Below, piece after piece: positions 24,683-32,064 of a DNA stretch of 64,000 nucleotides. The translations under genes and the position numbers were made by a program. The DNA lies in the NCBI RefSeq assembly GCF_008120935.1, contig NZ_RDBO01000021.1:108021-172020 (forward strand). The letters are read 5' to 3'. The notes below the pieces were generated by a model. It did no database searches and was not told the origin of the DNA. It saw only the letters and a program-made list of their open reading frames with translations. Position 1 is the stretch's first letter, and each line of letters starts with the position of its first letter. This stretch comes from Streptomyces sp. sk2.1 (lineage in GTDB: Bacteria; Actinomycetota; Actinomycetes; Streptomycetales; Streptomycetaceae).

Positions 24683-27600
24683 ATGCATGACGACCGCACA
24701 CTGACCGAGGAACGGCTCGACCGCGTCCTGCGCGAGCGCATCCGCCCCGCCGTCCACCCCCGTACGGCCCCGCTGGCGTTCGAGGTCTGGCACGCCCCCG
24801 GCGAACCGGTGCCCTTCGCCGAGGCGGTGGCCGCGTCCTACGAACCCGGCGCCGTCGGCGACCCCTGGGGACCGGCCTGGGGCACCAGCTGGTTCCGGGT
24901 GACCGGGCGGGTGCCGGAGGACTGGGCCGGTGAGACCGTCGAGGCGGTGATCGACCTGGGGTTCGCCAGGGACCGGCCCGGCTTCTCCGCGGAGGCGCTG
25001 GCCCACCGGCCGGACGGCGGTGTGGTCAAGGCGCTCAACCCGCGCAACACCTGGCTGCGCGTCGGTGAACGGGTGGCGGGCGGCGAGGAGTTCACGTACC
25101 TGCTCGAAGCCGCCGCCAATCCGGAGATCCTGGACGGGGTCGGTGCGCTGGGCGACCGGGAGACCGCGGGGAGCGAGCCGCTGTACCGCGTCGAGCGGAT
25201 GGACGTCGCGGTCTTCGACCGGCAGGTGTGGGAGCTGGTCCAGGACCTGGAGGTGCTCGACCAGCTGATGCGGCAGCTGCCGCTGGGCTCGGCGCGCCGC
25301 TGGGAGATCCTGCGCGCGGTGGAGGACTGTCTGGACGCGCTGGACCTGGACGACGTGGGGGCGAGCGCGCCCGCCGGACGGGAGCGGCTGCGGGCCGTGC
25401 TGGCCTCCCCCGCGCACGCCTCGGCGCACCGGTTGTCGGCGGTGGGGCACGCTCACATCGACTCGGCGTGGCTGTGGCCGCTGCGGGAGACGGTGCGCAA
25501 GGTGGCCCGTACCACCTCCAACGTGGTGGCGCTGATGGACGACCATCCGGAGTTCGTCTTCGCGATGTCGCAGGCGCAGCAGCTGGACTGGCTGCGGGAG
25601 CACCGGCCGGAGCTGTACGCCCGGGTGAGGGAGAAGGTGGCCGCCGGTCAGTTCGTGCCGGTGGGCGGGATGTGGGTGGAGTCGGACACCAACATGCCCG
25701 GATCGGAGGCGCTGGCCCGGCAGTTCGTGCACGGCAAGCGGTTCTTCCTGGAGGAGTTCGGGGTGGAGACCGAGGAGGTGTGGCTGCCCGACTCGTTCGG
25801 GTACTCGGCGGCGCTGCCGCAGCTGGTGGCGCTCTCGGGTTCGCGCTGGTTCCTGACCCAGAAGATCTCGTGGAACACGACCAATCCGTTCCCGCACCAC
25901 TCCTTCCTGTGGGAGGGGCTGGACGGCACCCGGGTGTTCACGCACTTCCCGCCGGTCGACACCTATGTGGCCGAGCTGTCCGGCCAGGAGCTCGCGCACG
26001 CCGAGGCGAACTTCCGGGACAAGGGCCGTGCGACGCGCTCGCTCGTCCCGTTCGGCTGGGGCGACGGGGGCGGCGGCCCCACCCGCGAGATGCTGGCGCG
26101 CGCCGGGCGGCTGGCCGATCTGGAGGGCTCGCCCCGGGTGACGGTCGAGAAGCCGGCGGACTTCTTCGCCGCGGCCGAGGCGGAGTACGAGCGGCCGCCG
26201 GTGTGGCTGGGCGAGCTGTACCTGGAGCTGCACCGCGGCACGTACACCTCGCAGGCGCGGACCAAGCAGGGCAACCGGCGCAGCGAGCACCTGCTGCGGG
26301 AGGCGGAGCTGTGGGCGGCGACCGCGGCGGTGCGGACCGGGTTCCGCTACCCGTACGAGGAGCTGGACCGGATCTGGAAGAGCGTGTTGCTGCACCAGTT
26401 CCACGACATCCTGCCGGGTTCGTCCATCGCCTGGGTGCACCGCGAGGCGGAGGCGACGTACGCCCGGATCGCCGAGGAGCTGGAAGCGGTGATCGGCGCC
26501 GCGCAGCGGGCGCTGGCCGGGGCTCCGGAGGGCGGCGGCACGGTCGTCTTCAACTCCGCGCCGCACGAGCGGGACGGGGTGGCCGCGGGGGGCGCGGTGC
26601 CCGCACCGGACCGGCGGGAGGCGCCGGTGGAGGTGACGGCGCACGACTCCGGTTTCCGGCTGGACAACGGGCTGCTGCGGGTGACCGTGGACGCGCGGGG
26701 CCTCGTGGTCTCGGTCGTCGACCTGGTGACCGGGCGGGAGACGGTCGCGCCGGGCGGGGCGGCCAACCTGCTCCAGATCCACCCCGACCTGCCCAACCAC
26801 TGGGACGCCTGGGACGTCGACGCCTTCTACCGCAACACGGTGACCGATCTGACCGGGGCCGACTCGGTGCGGCGCAGCGGTGACGGCGTCGAGGTGGTGC
26901 GCAGCTTCGGCGCGTCCCGGGTCACCCAGCTGCTGACGCTGCGGCCGGGGGCCCGGCGGCTGGACATCGACACCGAGGTCGACTGGCACGAGCGGGAGAA
27001 GTTCCTCAAGGCGGCGTTCCCGATCGATGTGCGCGCCGACCATTCCACGGCGGAGACCCAGTTCGGGCACGTCCGGCGGCCGACGCACACCAACACCAGC
27101 TGGGAGGCGGCCAAGTTCGAGATCTGCGCGCACCGCTTCCTGCACGTCGGAGAGCCGGGCTGGGGCGCGGCGCTGGTCAACGACTCGACGTACGGGCACG
27201 ACGTGACCCGTACGGTCCGGGAGGACGGCTCCACCACGACCACGGTGCGGCTGTCGCTGCTGCGGGCGCCCCGCTACCCGGCCCCGGAGACCGATCAGGG
27301 GGTGCACCGGCTGCGGTACGCGCTGCTGCCGGGGGCGACGGTCGGCGACGCGGTCCGCGAGGGCTGGCGGTTCGCCCTGCCCGAGCGCCGGGTGCCGGGG
27401 AGCGCCGCGGTGGCGCCGCTGGTCTCGGTGGACGACGACGCGGTGGTCGTGACGGCGGTGAAACTCGCGGACGACGGCGGCGGGGACGTGGTGGTCCGGC
27501 TCCACGAGGCGCACGGCGGGCGGGCCTCGGCGCGGCTGACGGCGGGCTTCGCGCTGGCCGGGGCGAGCGTCACGGACCTGCTGGAGCGTCCGCTCGCCGA

Positions 27601-27697
27601 CGGGACGGCCGCCGAGGTGGCGGGCGACGTGGTGCGGCTGGCGCTGCGGCCGTTCCAGATCGTGACGCTGCGGCTGACGCCGGACGCCAGGCCCTGA
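24683..27697 (+). CDS. Alpha-mannosidase, glycoside hydrolase family 38
   Basis: A 1004-residue cytoplasmic glycoside hydrolase with the full GH38 pattern. Zinc ligands are H258 and D260 in GHAHIDSAWLWPLRE and H571 or H574 in LLHQFHDILPGSSI; the catalytic nucleophile is D370 in WLPDSFGYSAALPQ, which also binds zinc. C-terminal beta-sandwich domains fill residues ~620-1000. The enzyme releases terminal alpha-mannose from oligosaccharides, for example fungal or plant glycans brought in by the island's ABC importer. The length fits bacterial GH38 proteins. ATG 24683 follows a 105-base spacer rich in TCACCAC repeats after the deacetylase gene. It is the last gene of the unit started by LacI operator 3. 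Confidence 0.93.
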   Translation: MHDDRTLTEERLDRVLRERIRPAVHPRTAPLAFEVWHAPGEPVPFAEAVAASYEPGAVGDPWGPAWGTSWFRVTGRVPEDWAGETVEAVIDLGFARDRPGFSAEALAHRPDGGVVKALNPRNTWLRVGERVAGGEEFTYLLEAAANPEILDGVGALGDRETAGSEPLYRVERMDVAVFDRQVWELVQDLEVLDQLMRQLPLGSARRWEILRAVEDCLDALDLDDVGASAPAGRERLRAVLASPAHASAHRLSAVGHAHIDSAWLWPLRETVRKVARTTSNVVALMDDHPEFVFAMSQAQQLDWLREHRPELYARVREKVAAGQFVPVGGMWVESDTNMPGSEALARQFVHGKRFFLEEFGVETEEVWLPDSFGYSAALPQLVALSGSRWFLTQKISWNTTNPFPHHSFLWEGLDGTRVFTHFPPVDTYVAELSGQELAHAEANFRDKGRATRSLVPFGWGDGGGGPTREMLARAGRLADLEGSPRVTVEKPADFFAAAEAEYERPPVWLGELYLELHRGTYTSQARTKQGNRRSEHLLREAELWAATAAVRTGFRYPYEELDRIWKSVLLHQFHDILPGSSIAWVHREAEATYARIAEELEAVIGAAQRALAGAPEGGGTVVFNSAPHERDGVAAGGAVPAPDRREAPVEVTAHDSGFRLDNGLLRVTVDARGLVVSVVDLVTGRETVAPGGAANLLQIHPDLPNHWDAWDVDAFYRNTVTDLTGADSVRRSGDGVEVVRSFGASRVTQLLTLRPGARRLDIDTEVDWHEREKFLKAAFPIDVRADHSTAETQFGHVRRPTHTNTSWEAAKFEICAHRFLHVGEPGWGAALVNDSTYGHDVTRTVREDGSTTTTVRLSLLRAPRYPAPETDQGVHRLRYALLPGATVGDAVREGWRFALPERRVPGSAAVAPLVSVDDDAVVVTAVKLADDGGGDVVVRLHEAHGGRASARLTAGFALAGASVTDLLERPLADGTAAEVAGDVVRLALRPFQIVTLRLTPDARP

Positions 27698-27752
27698 GCC
27701 GTGTACGGGGTGGGTGCGTCTCGCCGCGGACCTGCCCCGTAACCTCTTTTCC

Positions 27753-29492
27753 ATGAACGCTGGGGGGCCTGTGCGCCGTGTGATCGACGACCGTTTCGAG
27801 CTGGTGAACAGACTCGGCAGTGGTGGCATGGGCATGGTGTGGCGGGCCCGTGACCTGGCCCTGCACCGCGATGTGGCGCTCAAGGAGGTGCGGCCCCCGG
27901 ACCCGGCGCTCGCCGAGAACGACCCGGAGTCGGCGAGGCTGCTGCGCGAGCGGGTGCTGCGCGAGGCCCGCGCGCTGGCCCGGCTCGACCACCCGGGCGT
28001 CGTCACCGTCCACCACATCGTGGACGGCGGCGTCGGGACGTACCCGTGGATCGTGATGGAGCTGGTGCCCGGCGCCTCCCTCGCGGAGCGGCTGGCCGAG
28101 GGCACGCTCACCCCGGTGGAGGCGGCCGGGCTGGGGCGCGGGGTGCTGTCCGCGCTGCGCGCCGCCCACGCCGCCGGAATCCTCCACCGGGACGTCAAGC
28201 CGGCCAATGTGCTGCTGCGGACGGACGGCAGTCCGGTGCTCACGGACTTCGGCATCGCGGCGATCCGGGAGTCCACGAGCCTGACGGCGACCGGTTCGAT
28301 CATCGGCTCCCCGGACTACATGGCGCCCGAGCGCATCCGGGGCGACGAGGACGACCCGTCCTCCGACCTGTGGTCGCTCGGCATGATGCTGTACGTCGCC
28401 GTGGAGGGCCGGCACCCGCTGCGCAAGGCCACCACGCTGGCGACGCTCGCGGCCGTGCTCGACGAGGAGATCCCGCCGCCCCGGCGGGCCGGTCCGCTGG
28501 CCCCGGTGCTGGAGGCGCTGCTGACCCGGAGTCCGGCGGACCGGCCGGGGGCCGACGAGCTGGACCGGATGCTGGCGGCGGTGGGCACCGCGTCCGCGGC
28601 GGCGCCGCCCCGGCAGGACCCCCGGGCCCCGCGGGACGCCGTGCCGCCGCGCCCGCGGCCGTCGGCCGCCCCGCAGGACACGGTGCCCACCGGTGGTCCC
28701 ACCGCGGTGCTGGCCACCCCTCCGGCCACGCCCCCGTCGCCCGGCGCGGGCAGCGGCACGCCCCGGACGCTGGGGACGCGGGAGGCGCGCCGCCGGGTCC
28801 GGCGGGGCCGCGTCGTCGCGGTCACCACCGCTCTCGCCGGGACGGCCCTGACCGGTGCCCTGGTCTGGTCGCTGCTGCCCGACTCGGACGACCGGGCCTC
28901 CGACGGCGCCCCGTCCGCCTCGGCCGGGGACACCCGCGGCCCCTCTGCCGCCGGCGGGAAGGCGGGGCAGTCGGCGGGAACGGAAGGTGCGACGGGAACG
29001 AAGAAGACGGCGGGGCCGGAGGAGACGGCTCCGGAGCAGCCGGAGAACCTGCTGACGCCCGCCGGTGCGCGTTCCGTCATCGCCGCGCTCGAACCGGTGA
29101 TGGGCGGCACCCGGATCACCTCGTTCACCCTGTACGAGGAGCACGCCGGCGTCGAGGCCCCGCTCAGGAGCAACAAGAACCTGTACGACGTCTACGCCTA
29201 CAGGGACGGCAGGGCAACCCGCGAGCGGGCCGGCGGCACCCTCATGTCGGACGCCAGGTCCGTGGACCTGAAGAAGTTCGACTGGGACGCCCTGCCGGGA
29301 CTGATACGCCGGGCGGACAAGGAACTCGGCGTCGCCGAACCCACCACCCACTACGTGGACATCGACCCGGCGTCCCCGTTCGACGGCTACCGGCCGACGA
29401 TCAGCGTCTACGTCTCGGACGAGTACGGCGGTGCCTACCTGCGGGCCGACATCAACGGCAAGGTGCTCAAGAAGTACCCGCGCGACAGCTGA
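27753..29492 (+). CDS. Membrane-anchored serine/threonine protein kinase
   Basis: A 579-residue Hanks-type kinase. The kinase domain (residues 13-275) has the glycine loop LGSGGMGMVW, the ATP Lys K44 in VALKEV, the catalytic HRDVKPAN (D147) and DFG (D165). A Pro/Ala-rich linker (280-345) leads to one membrane span (about 354-375, VVAVTTALAGTALTGALVW). A 200-residue extracellular sensor follows; it lacks PASTA repeats and resembles no family I recognise. ATG 27753 is used; GTG 27771 behind GGGGGG is an alternative. It interrupts the sugar island and has no visible link to it. Confidence 0.9.
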   Translation: MNAGGPVRRVIDDRFELVNRLGSGGMGMVWRARDLALHRDVALKEVRPPDPALAENDPESARLLRERVLREARALARLDHPGVVTVHHIVDGGVGTYPWIVMELVPGASLAERLAEGTLTPVEAAGLGRGVLSALRAAHAAGILHRDVKPANVLLRTDGSPVLTDFGIAAIRESTSLTATGSIIGSPDYMAPERIRGDEDDPSSDLWSLGMMLYVAVEGRHPLRKATTLATLAAVLDEEIPPPRRAGPLAPVLEALLTRSPADRPGADELDRMLAAVGTASAAAPPRQDPRAPRDAVPPRPRPSAAPQDTVPTGGPTAVLATPPATPPSPGAGSGTPRTLGTREARRRVRRGRVVAVTTALAGTALTGALVWSLLPDSDDRASDGAPSASAGDTRGPSAAGGKAGQSAGTEGATGTKKTAGPEETAPEQPENLLTPAGARSVIAALEPVMGGTRITSFTLYEEHAGVEAPLRSNKNLYDVYAYRDGRATRERAGGTLMSDARSVDLKKFDWDALPGLIRRADKELGVAEPTTHYVDIDPASPFDGYRPTISVYVSDEYGGAYLRADINGKVLKKYPRDS

Positions 29493-29519
29493 GCCCGCCG
29501 CGGCCCGGCTCCCGTCGGC

Positions 29520-30164
29520 TCAGCCGAGCACCCGGATCAGCACCAGCAGCACGGCCGCGAGCACCACACCCGCCGCCAGGGTCCGGGAGCCGGTCGGAAA
29601 GGTGCCGCCGCCCGAAGTTCTCACCTCGCCCGTGGGCGCGGTGAGGACCTGTGCGCGGGCCAGCCACTCGCGCGGCGGATTGTTGGGGACGACGACCCGC
29701 CAGGGCTGCTCCGGGTCGTACTCGACGACCGCCCTGGACTTGTGCAGCAGCCCCTGGAGATCGAGGGGGTGACGGACCTCGATCCGGTACGGGGGCAGGT
29801 CGTCGGCCACCACGGTCAGGTCGAAGACGAACACGGAGTTCCCCGCCCGCCCGTCGGCGACGGAGCGGCCGTCGGCCCTGTTGACGGCCTTCACGCCGTT
29901 GACCACGGCGGGTGCGAAGGCGCGCGGGCCGGCGGCGCGCAGCCCGGGGGAGGCCAGGCCCGAGGTCGCGCTCTCGGCGACCTTGCCGAACGCCGTCAGG
30001 GCCAGGGCCGTCGCGGGGAGCGCGAGGAGCAGCAGCCAGCGGGGGCCGTCCACGGCGCCCTGGACCACCGCGGTGAGGAGGAGTCCGGTGCCGAGCACGG
30101 ACACCACGGCGAACAGACTGAAGAACCGGCGCAGGGAGGAGGTGGAGGAGTTCGACGTGATCAT
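29520..30164 (-). CDS. Membrane protein of unknown function (downstream partner)
   Basis: A 214-residue protein with two N-terminal hydrophobic segments (VSVLGTGLLLTAVVQGAV and LLLLALPATALALTAF), a soluble beta-rich middle (FVFDLTVVADDLPPYRIEVRHPLDLQGL, then VVEYDPEQPWRVVVP) and a C-terminal span (AAGVVLAAVLLVLIRVLG). The middle resembles the beta domain of DUF3592-type membrane proteins, at low confidence. Its start overlaps the stop of the upstream membrane protein as ATGA, so the two are co-translated. It converges on the kinase gene with 27 bases between them. Confidence 0.7.
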   Translation of the reverse strand: MITSNSSTSSLRRFFSLFAVVSVLGTGLLLTAVVQGAVDGPRWLLLLALPATALALTAFGKVAESATSGLASPGLRAAGPRAFAPAVVNGVKAVNRADGRSVADGRAGNSVFVFDLTVVADDLPPYRIEVRHPLDLQGLLHKSRAVVEYDPEQPWRVVVPNNPPREWLARAQVLTAPTGEVRTSGGGTFPTGSRTLAAGVVLAAVLLVLIRVLG

Positions 30165-30871
30165 GTGAGGCGCAGCAACTTCCGGCGGGGGATGACGACC
30201 CGGGTGCGGTCCGGATCGTCGGGGCGGTCGGCGTCGTACAGGGCGAGGACGTCCCGCTTGAGGGCGACGCGTGCCACGACGGCCGGGACCTCGTGGCGCA
30301 CCCCGTCCCCGTCGGTGAACACCGCGGTGACCTCACCGTACTTGCGGCCCACCGACCGCCAGCCCTCCAGTACCGCGTCGGCCGTGCGGTGGCGGCGGGA
30401 GAGCCTGCGCAGCCCCGCGGTGCGCCGCAGACTGACGGCCGCTCCCCACCAGGCGGCGAGGCAGCCCGCGCCCGCGACGGACCACAGGAAGGTGAGCCAG
30501 GTGGAGACGGAGAAGTCGCCGAGCGGAAGGAGGACGTGGAAGCTGGTGACGGTGTCCCGCTCGACCAGGTCCTCCGCCAGCGCGTCGTACCAGCCGGCCG
30601 CGGCCGCGACGGCACAGAGCGCGATCATCGCGCCCGGTGCCGCCCGGTGCAGGTACCGGGCGCCGAGCAGGCCGAGGGCGACGGCGAAGCCGATCCCGAG
30701 CATCGGGGACATCGACGCGAGCTGGTCACTGGCACAGCCCCCGGCCAGGTCGCAGGACCACTTCACCCCCACCGCCTCGTGGCTGGAGATGTACCACATC
30801 GTCCAGACCTGCCATGTCATCAGCGCGCACGCGATGACGCGCATCGCGTGCGCGTAGACCCTGTGTCGCAC
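30161..30871 (-). CDS. Polytopic membrane protein of unknown function
   Basis: A 236-residue protein with about four membrane spans (VIACALMTWQVWTMWYI, MLGIGFAVALGLLGARYL, MIALCAVAAAAGWYDAL, TWLTFLWSVAGAGCLAAWW). A cytoplasmic C-terminal domain includes KYGEVTAVFTDGDGVRHEVPAVV, similar in style to DUF3592-like domains. The start is GTG 30871, chosen because GAGGG lies at good spacing and because upstream ATG 30931 overlaps the probable -10 element. It forms a two-gene unit with the following membrane gene. No function can be named. Confidence 0.68.
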   Translation of the reverse strand: MRHRVYAHAMRVIACALMTWQVWTMWYISSHEAVGVKWSCDLAGGCASDQLASMSPMLGIGFAVALGLLGARYLHRAAPGAMIALCAVAAAAGWYDALAEDLVERDTVTSFHVLLPLGDFSVSTWLTFLWSVAGAGCLAAWWGAAVSLRRTAGLRRLSRRHRTADAVLEGWRSVGRKYGEVTAVFTDGDGVRHEVPAVVARVALKRDVLALYDADRPDDPDRTRVVIPRRKLLRLT

Positions 30872-30922
30872 CGTCCGCCCTCGTCCTTGCAGTTCACGGG
30901 GTTGTGGATCACCCCGGTGGAC

Positions 30923-30950
30923 CTTATACATGCTGTCCACGCCTTGTCCG
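30923..30950 (-). promoter_or_regulatory. Candidate promoter of the two-gene membrane-protein unit
   Basis: On the minus strand, CGGACA (30950-30945) and TATAAG (30928-30923) are separated by 16 bases. They resemble -35 and -10 elements of the main sigma factor, about 50 bases before GTG 30871. Confidence 0.5.
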
Positions 30951-30982
30951 TGACGCACACCACCCGGCCGGACGGCGACGGG

Positions 30983-31957
30983 TCAGACCGCACCGGCCAG
31001 CACGTCGGGCACCCAGCGGAGCTGGGCGGCCTCCTGGAACATGGCACCGCCCTCGTGCCCGTTGAACGGGTGGACCTCGATCGTCTTCCGCCCCCGGTAC
31101 GCGTTGTGGGCGGCGAAGACCGTGGAGGGCGGGCAGGTCCGGTCCATCAGCGCGACGGAGAAGAGCGCGGGGACGCGGCCCCGGGCGGCGAAGGACACCC
31201 CGTCGAAGTACGACAGGGTGCGCAGGGCGGTGCCCTCCTTGCCCCGGTGCATCCTGAGGTAGCGGACGATCTCGGCGTACGGGTCGGCGTCGGTCAGGGT
31301 GACGGCCCGTTCGAAGTGGCAGAGGAAGGGCACGTCGACGGCGATCGCGGCCAGGTCGGGGACGAGTGCGCCGACGGCGAGGGTGATGCCGCCGCCCTGG
31401 CTGCCGCCGAGGACGACGGTGCGGGCGGGGTCGGCGAGGGGGTGGGAGCGGGCCGCTTCGACGGCGCGCACGGCGTCGGCGTGGACCCGTCGGTAGTAGT
31501 AGGTCTCCGGGTCCTCGATGCCCCGGGTCATGAAACCCGCGTGGGAGGGGCCGGAACCGACCGGGTCCGGGGTGTCGCCGACGTTGCCGCCGCTGCCCTG
31601 GCCGCGTACGTCCATGACGAAGTGGGCGAAGCCGGCCAGCGGCCACATGCCCCAGCAGTGCGGGAGGCTGCGGCCGCCGTTGTAGCCGTGGAACTGGACG
31701 ACGAGCGGCAGCGGCCCCTCGGCGTGCGCGGGGGCGTTGAACCAGCCCTTGATCGGGTGGCCGCCGAAGCCGGCGAACGTGACGTCCCAGGTGCGCATGC
31801 CGGTCAGTCCGGTCTCGACGGGTTCGAGGACGACCGCGGGGTCGTGGGTGCGGGTCTCGGCCAGGGTCTTCGCCCAGAAGGCGTCGAAGTCCTCCGGTTC
31901 ATCGATCCGCGGCCGGTAGTCGCGCAGTTCGTGGAGCGGCAGGTCGAACAGGGCCAT
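30983..31957 (-). CDS. Acetylxylan esterase / cephalosporin-C deacetylase-like (AXE1 family, CE7)
   Basis: A 324-residue alpha/beta hydrolase without signal peptide. It has the CE7-type blocks RGQGS (residues 118-122) and GGSQGGG, with nucleophile S186, and a C-terminal FNGHEGG with the catalytic His. CE7 enzymes remove acetyl groups from small acetylated xylo-oligosaccharides or other sugars in the cytoplasm. ATG 31957 has GAGGAGAAC upstream. It lies downstream of the secreted hydrolase gene on the same strand, separated by a strong hairpin, so it is probably expressed separately or by read-through. A second deacetylase in the island suggests an acetylated substrate. Confidence 0.88.
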   Translation of the reverse strand: MALFDLPLHELRDYRPRIDEPEDFDAFWAKTLAETRTHDPAVVLEPVETGLTGMRTWDVTFAGFGGHPIKGWFNAPAHAEGPLPLVVQFHGYNGGRSLPHCWGMWPLAGFAHFVMDVRGQGSGGNVGDTPDPVGSGPSHAGFMTRGIEDPETYYYRRVHADAVRAVEAARSHPLADPARTVVLGGSQGGGITLAVGALVPDLAAIAVDVPFLCHFERAVTLTDADPYAEIVRYLRMHRGKEGTALRTLSYFDGVSFAARGRVPALFSVALMDRTCPPSTVFAAHNAYRGRKTIEVHPFNGHEGGAMFQEAAQLRWVPDVLAGAV

Positions 31958-32012
31958 GGGGTCGTTCTCCTCGCGGTGGGACCGGGAACGGTGCGGGGGG
32001 GCGGCACGGAGC

Positions 32013-32050
32013 GGCGGGGCCGGGCGCCGTCAGGTGCGCCCGGCCCCGCC
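32013..32050 (-). terminator. Hairpin terminator after the secreted glycoside hydrolase
   Basis: GGCGGGGCCGGGCGC (32013-32027) pairs perfectly with 32036-32050 over 15 bp, with an 8-base loop. It lies 15 bases after the hydrolase stop. There is no T-tract, which is usual for Streptomyces hairpin terminators. Confidence 0.7.
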
Positions 32051-32064
32051 TGTTCGGGGGTGGG

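Noticed and set aside
24677..28303. A 1208-codon open frame antisense to the GH38 and kinase genes
   Set aside because: It is a mirror of the GC3 bias: low-complexity Arg/His/Gly/Pro protein, no domain, no ribosome site, fully opposite two clearly conserved genes.
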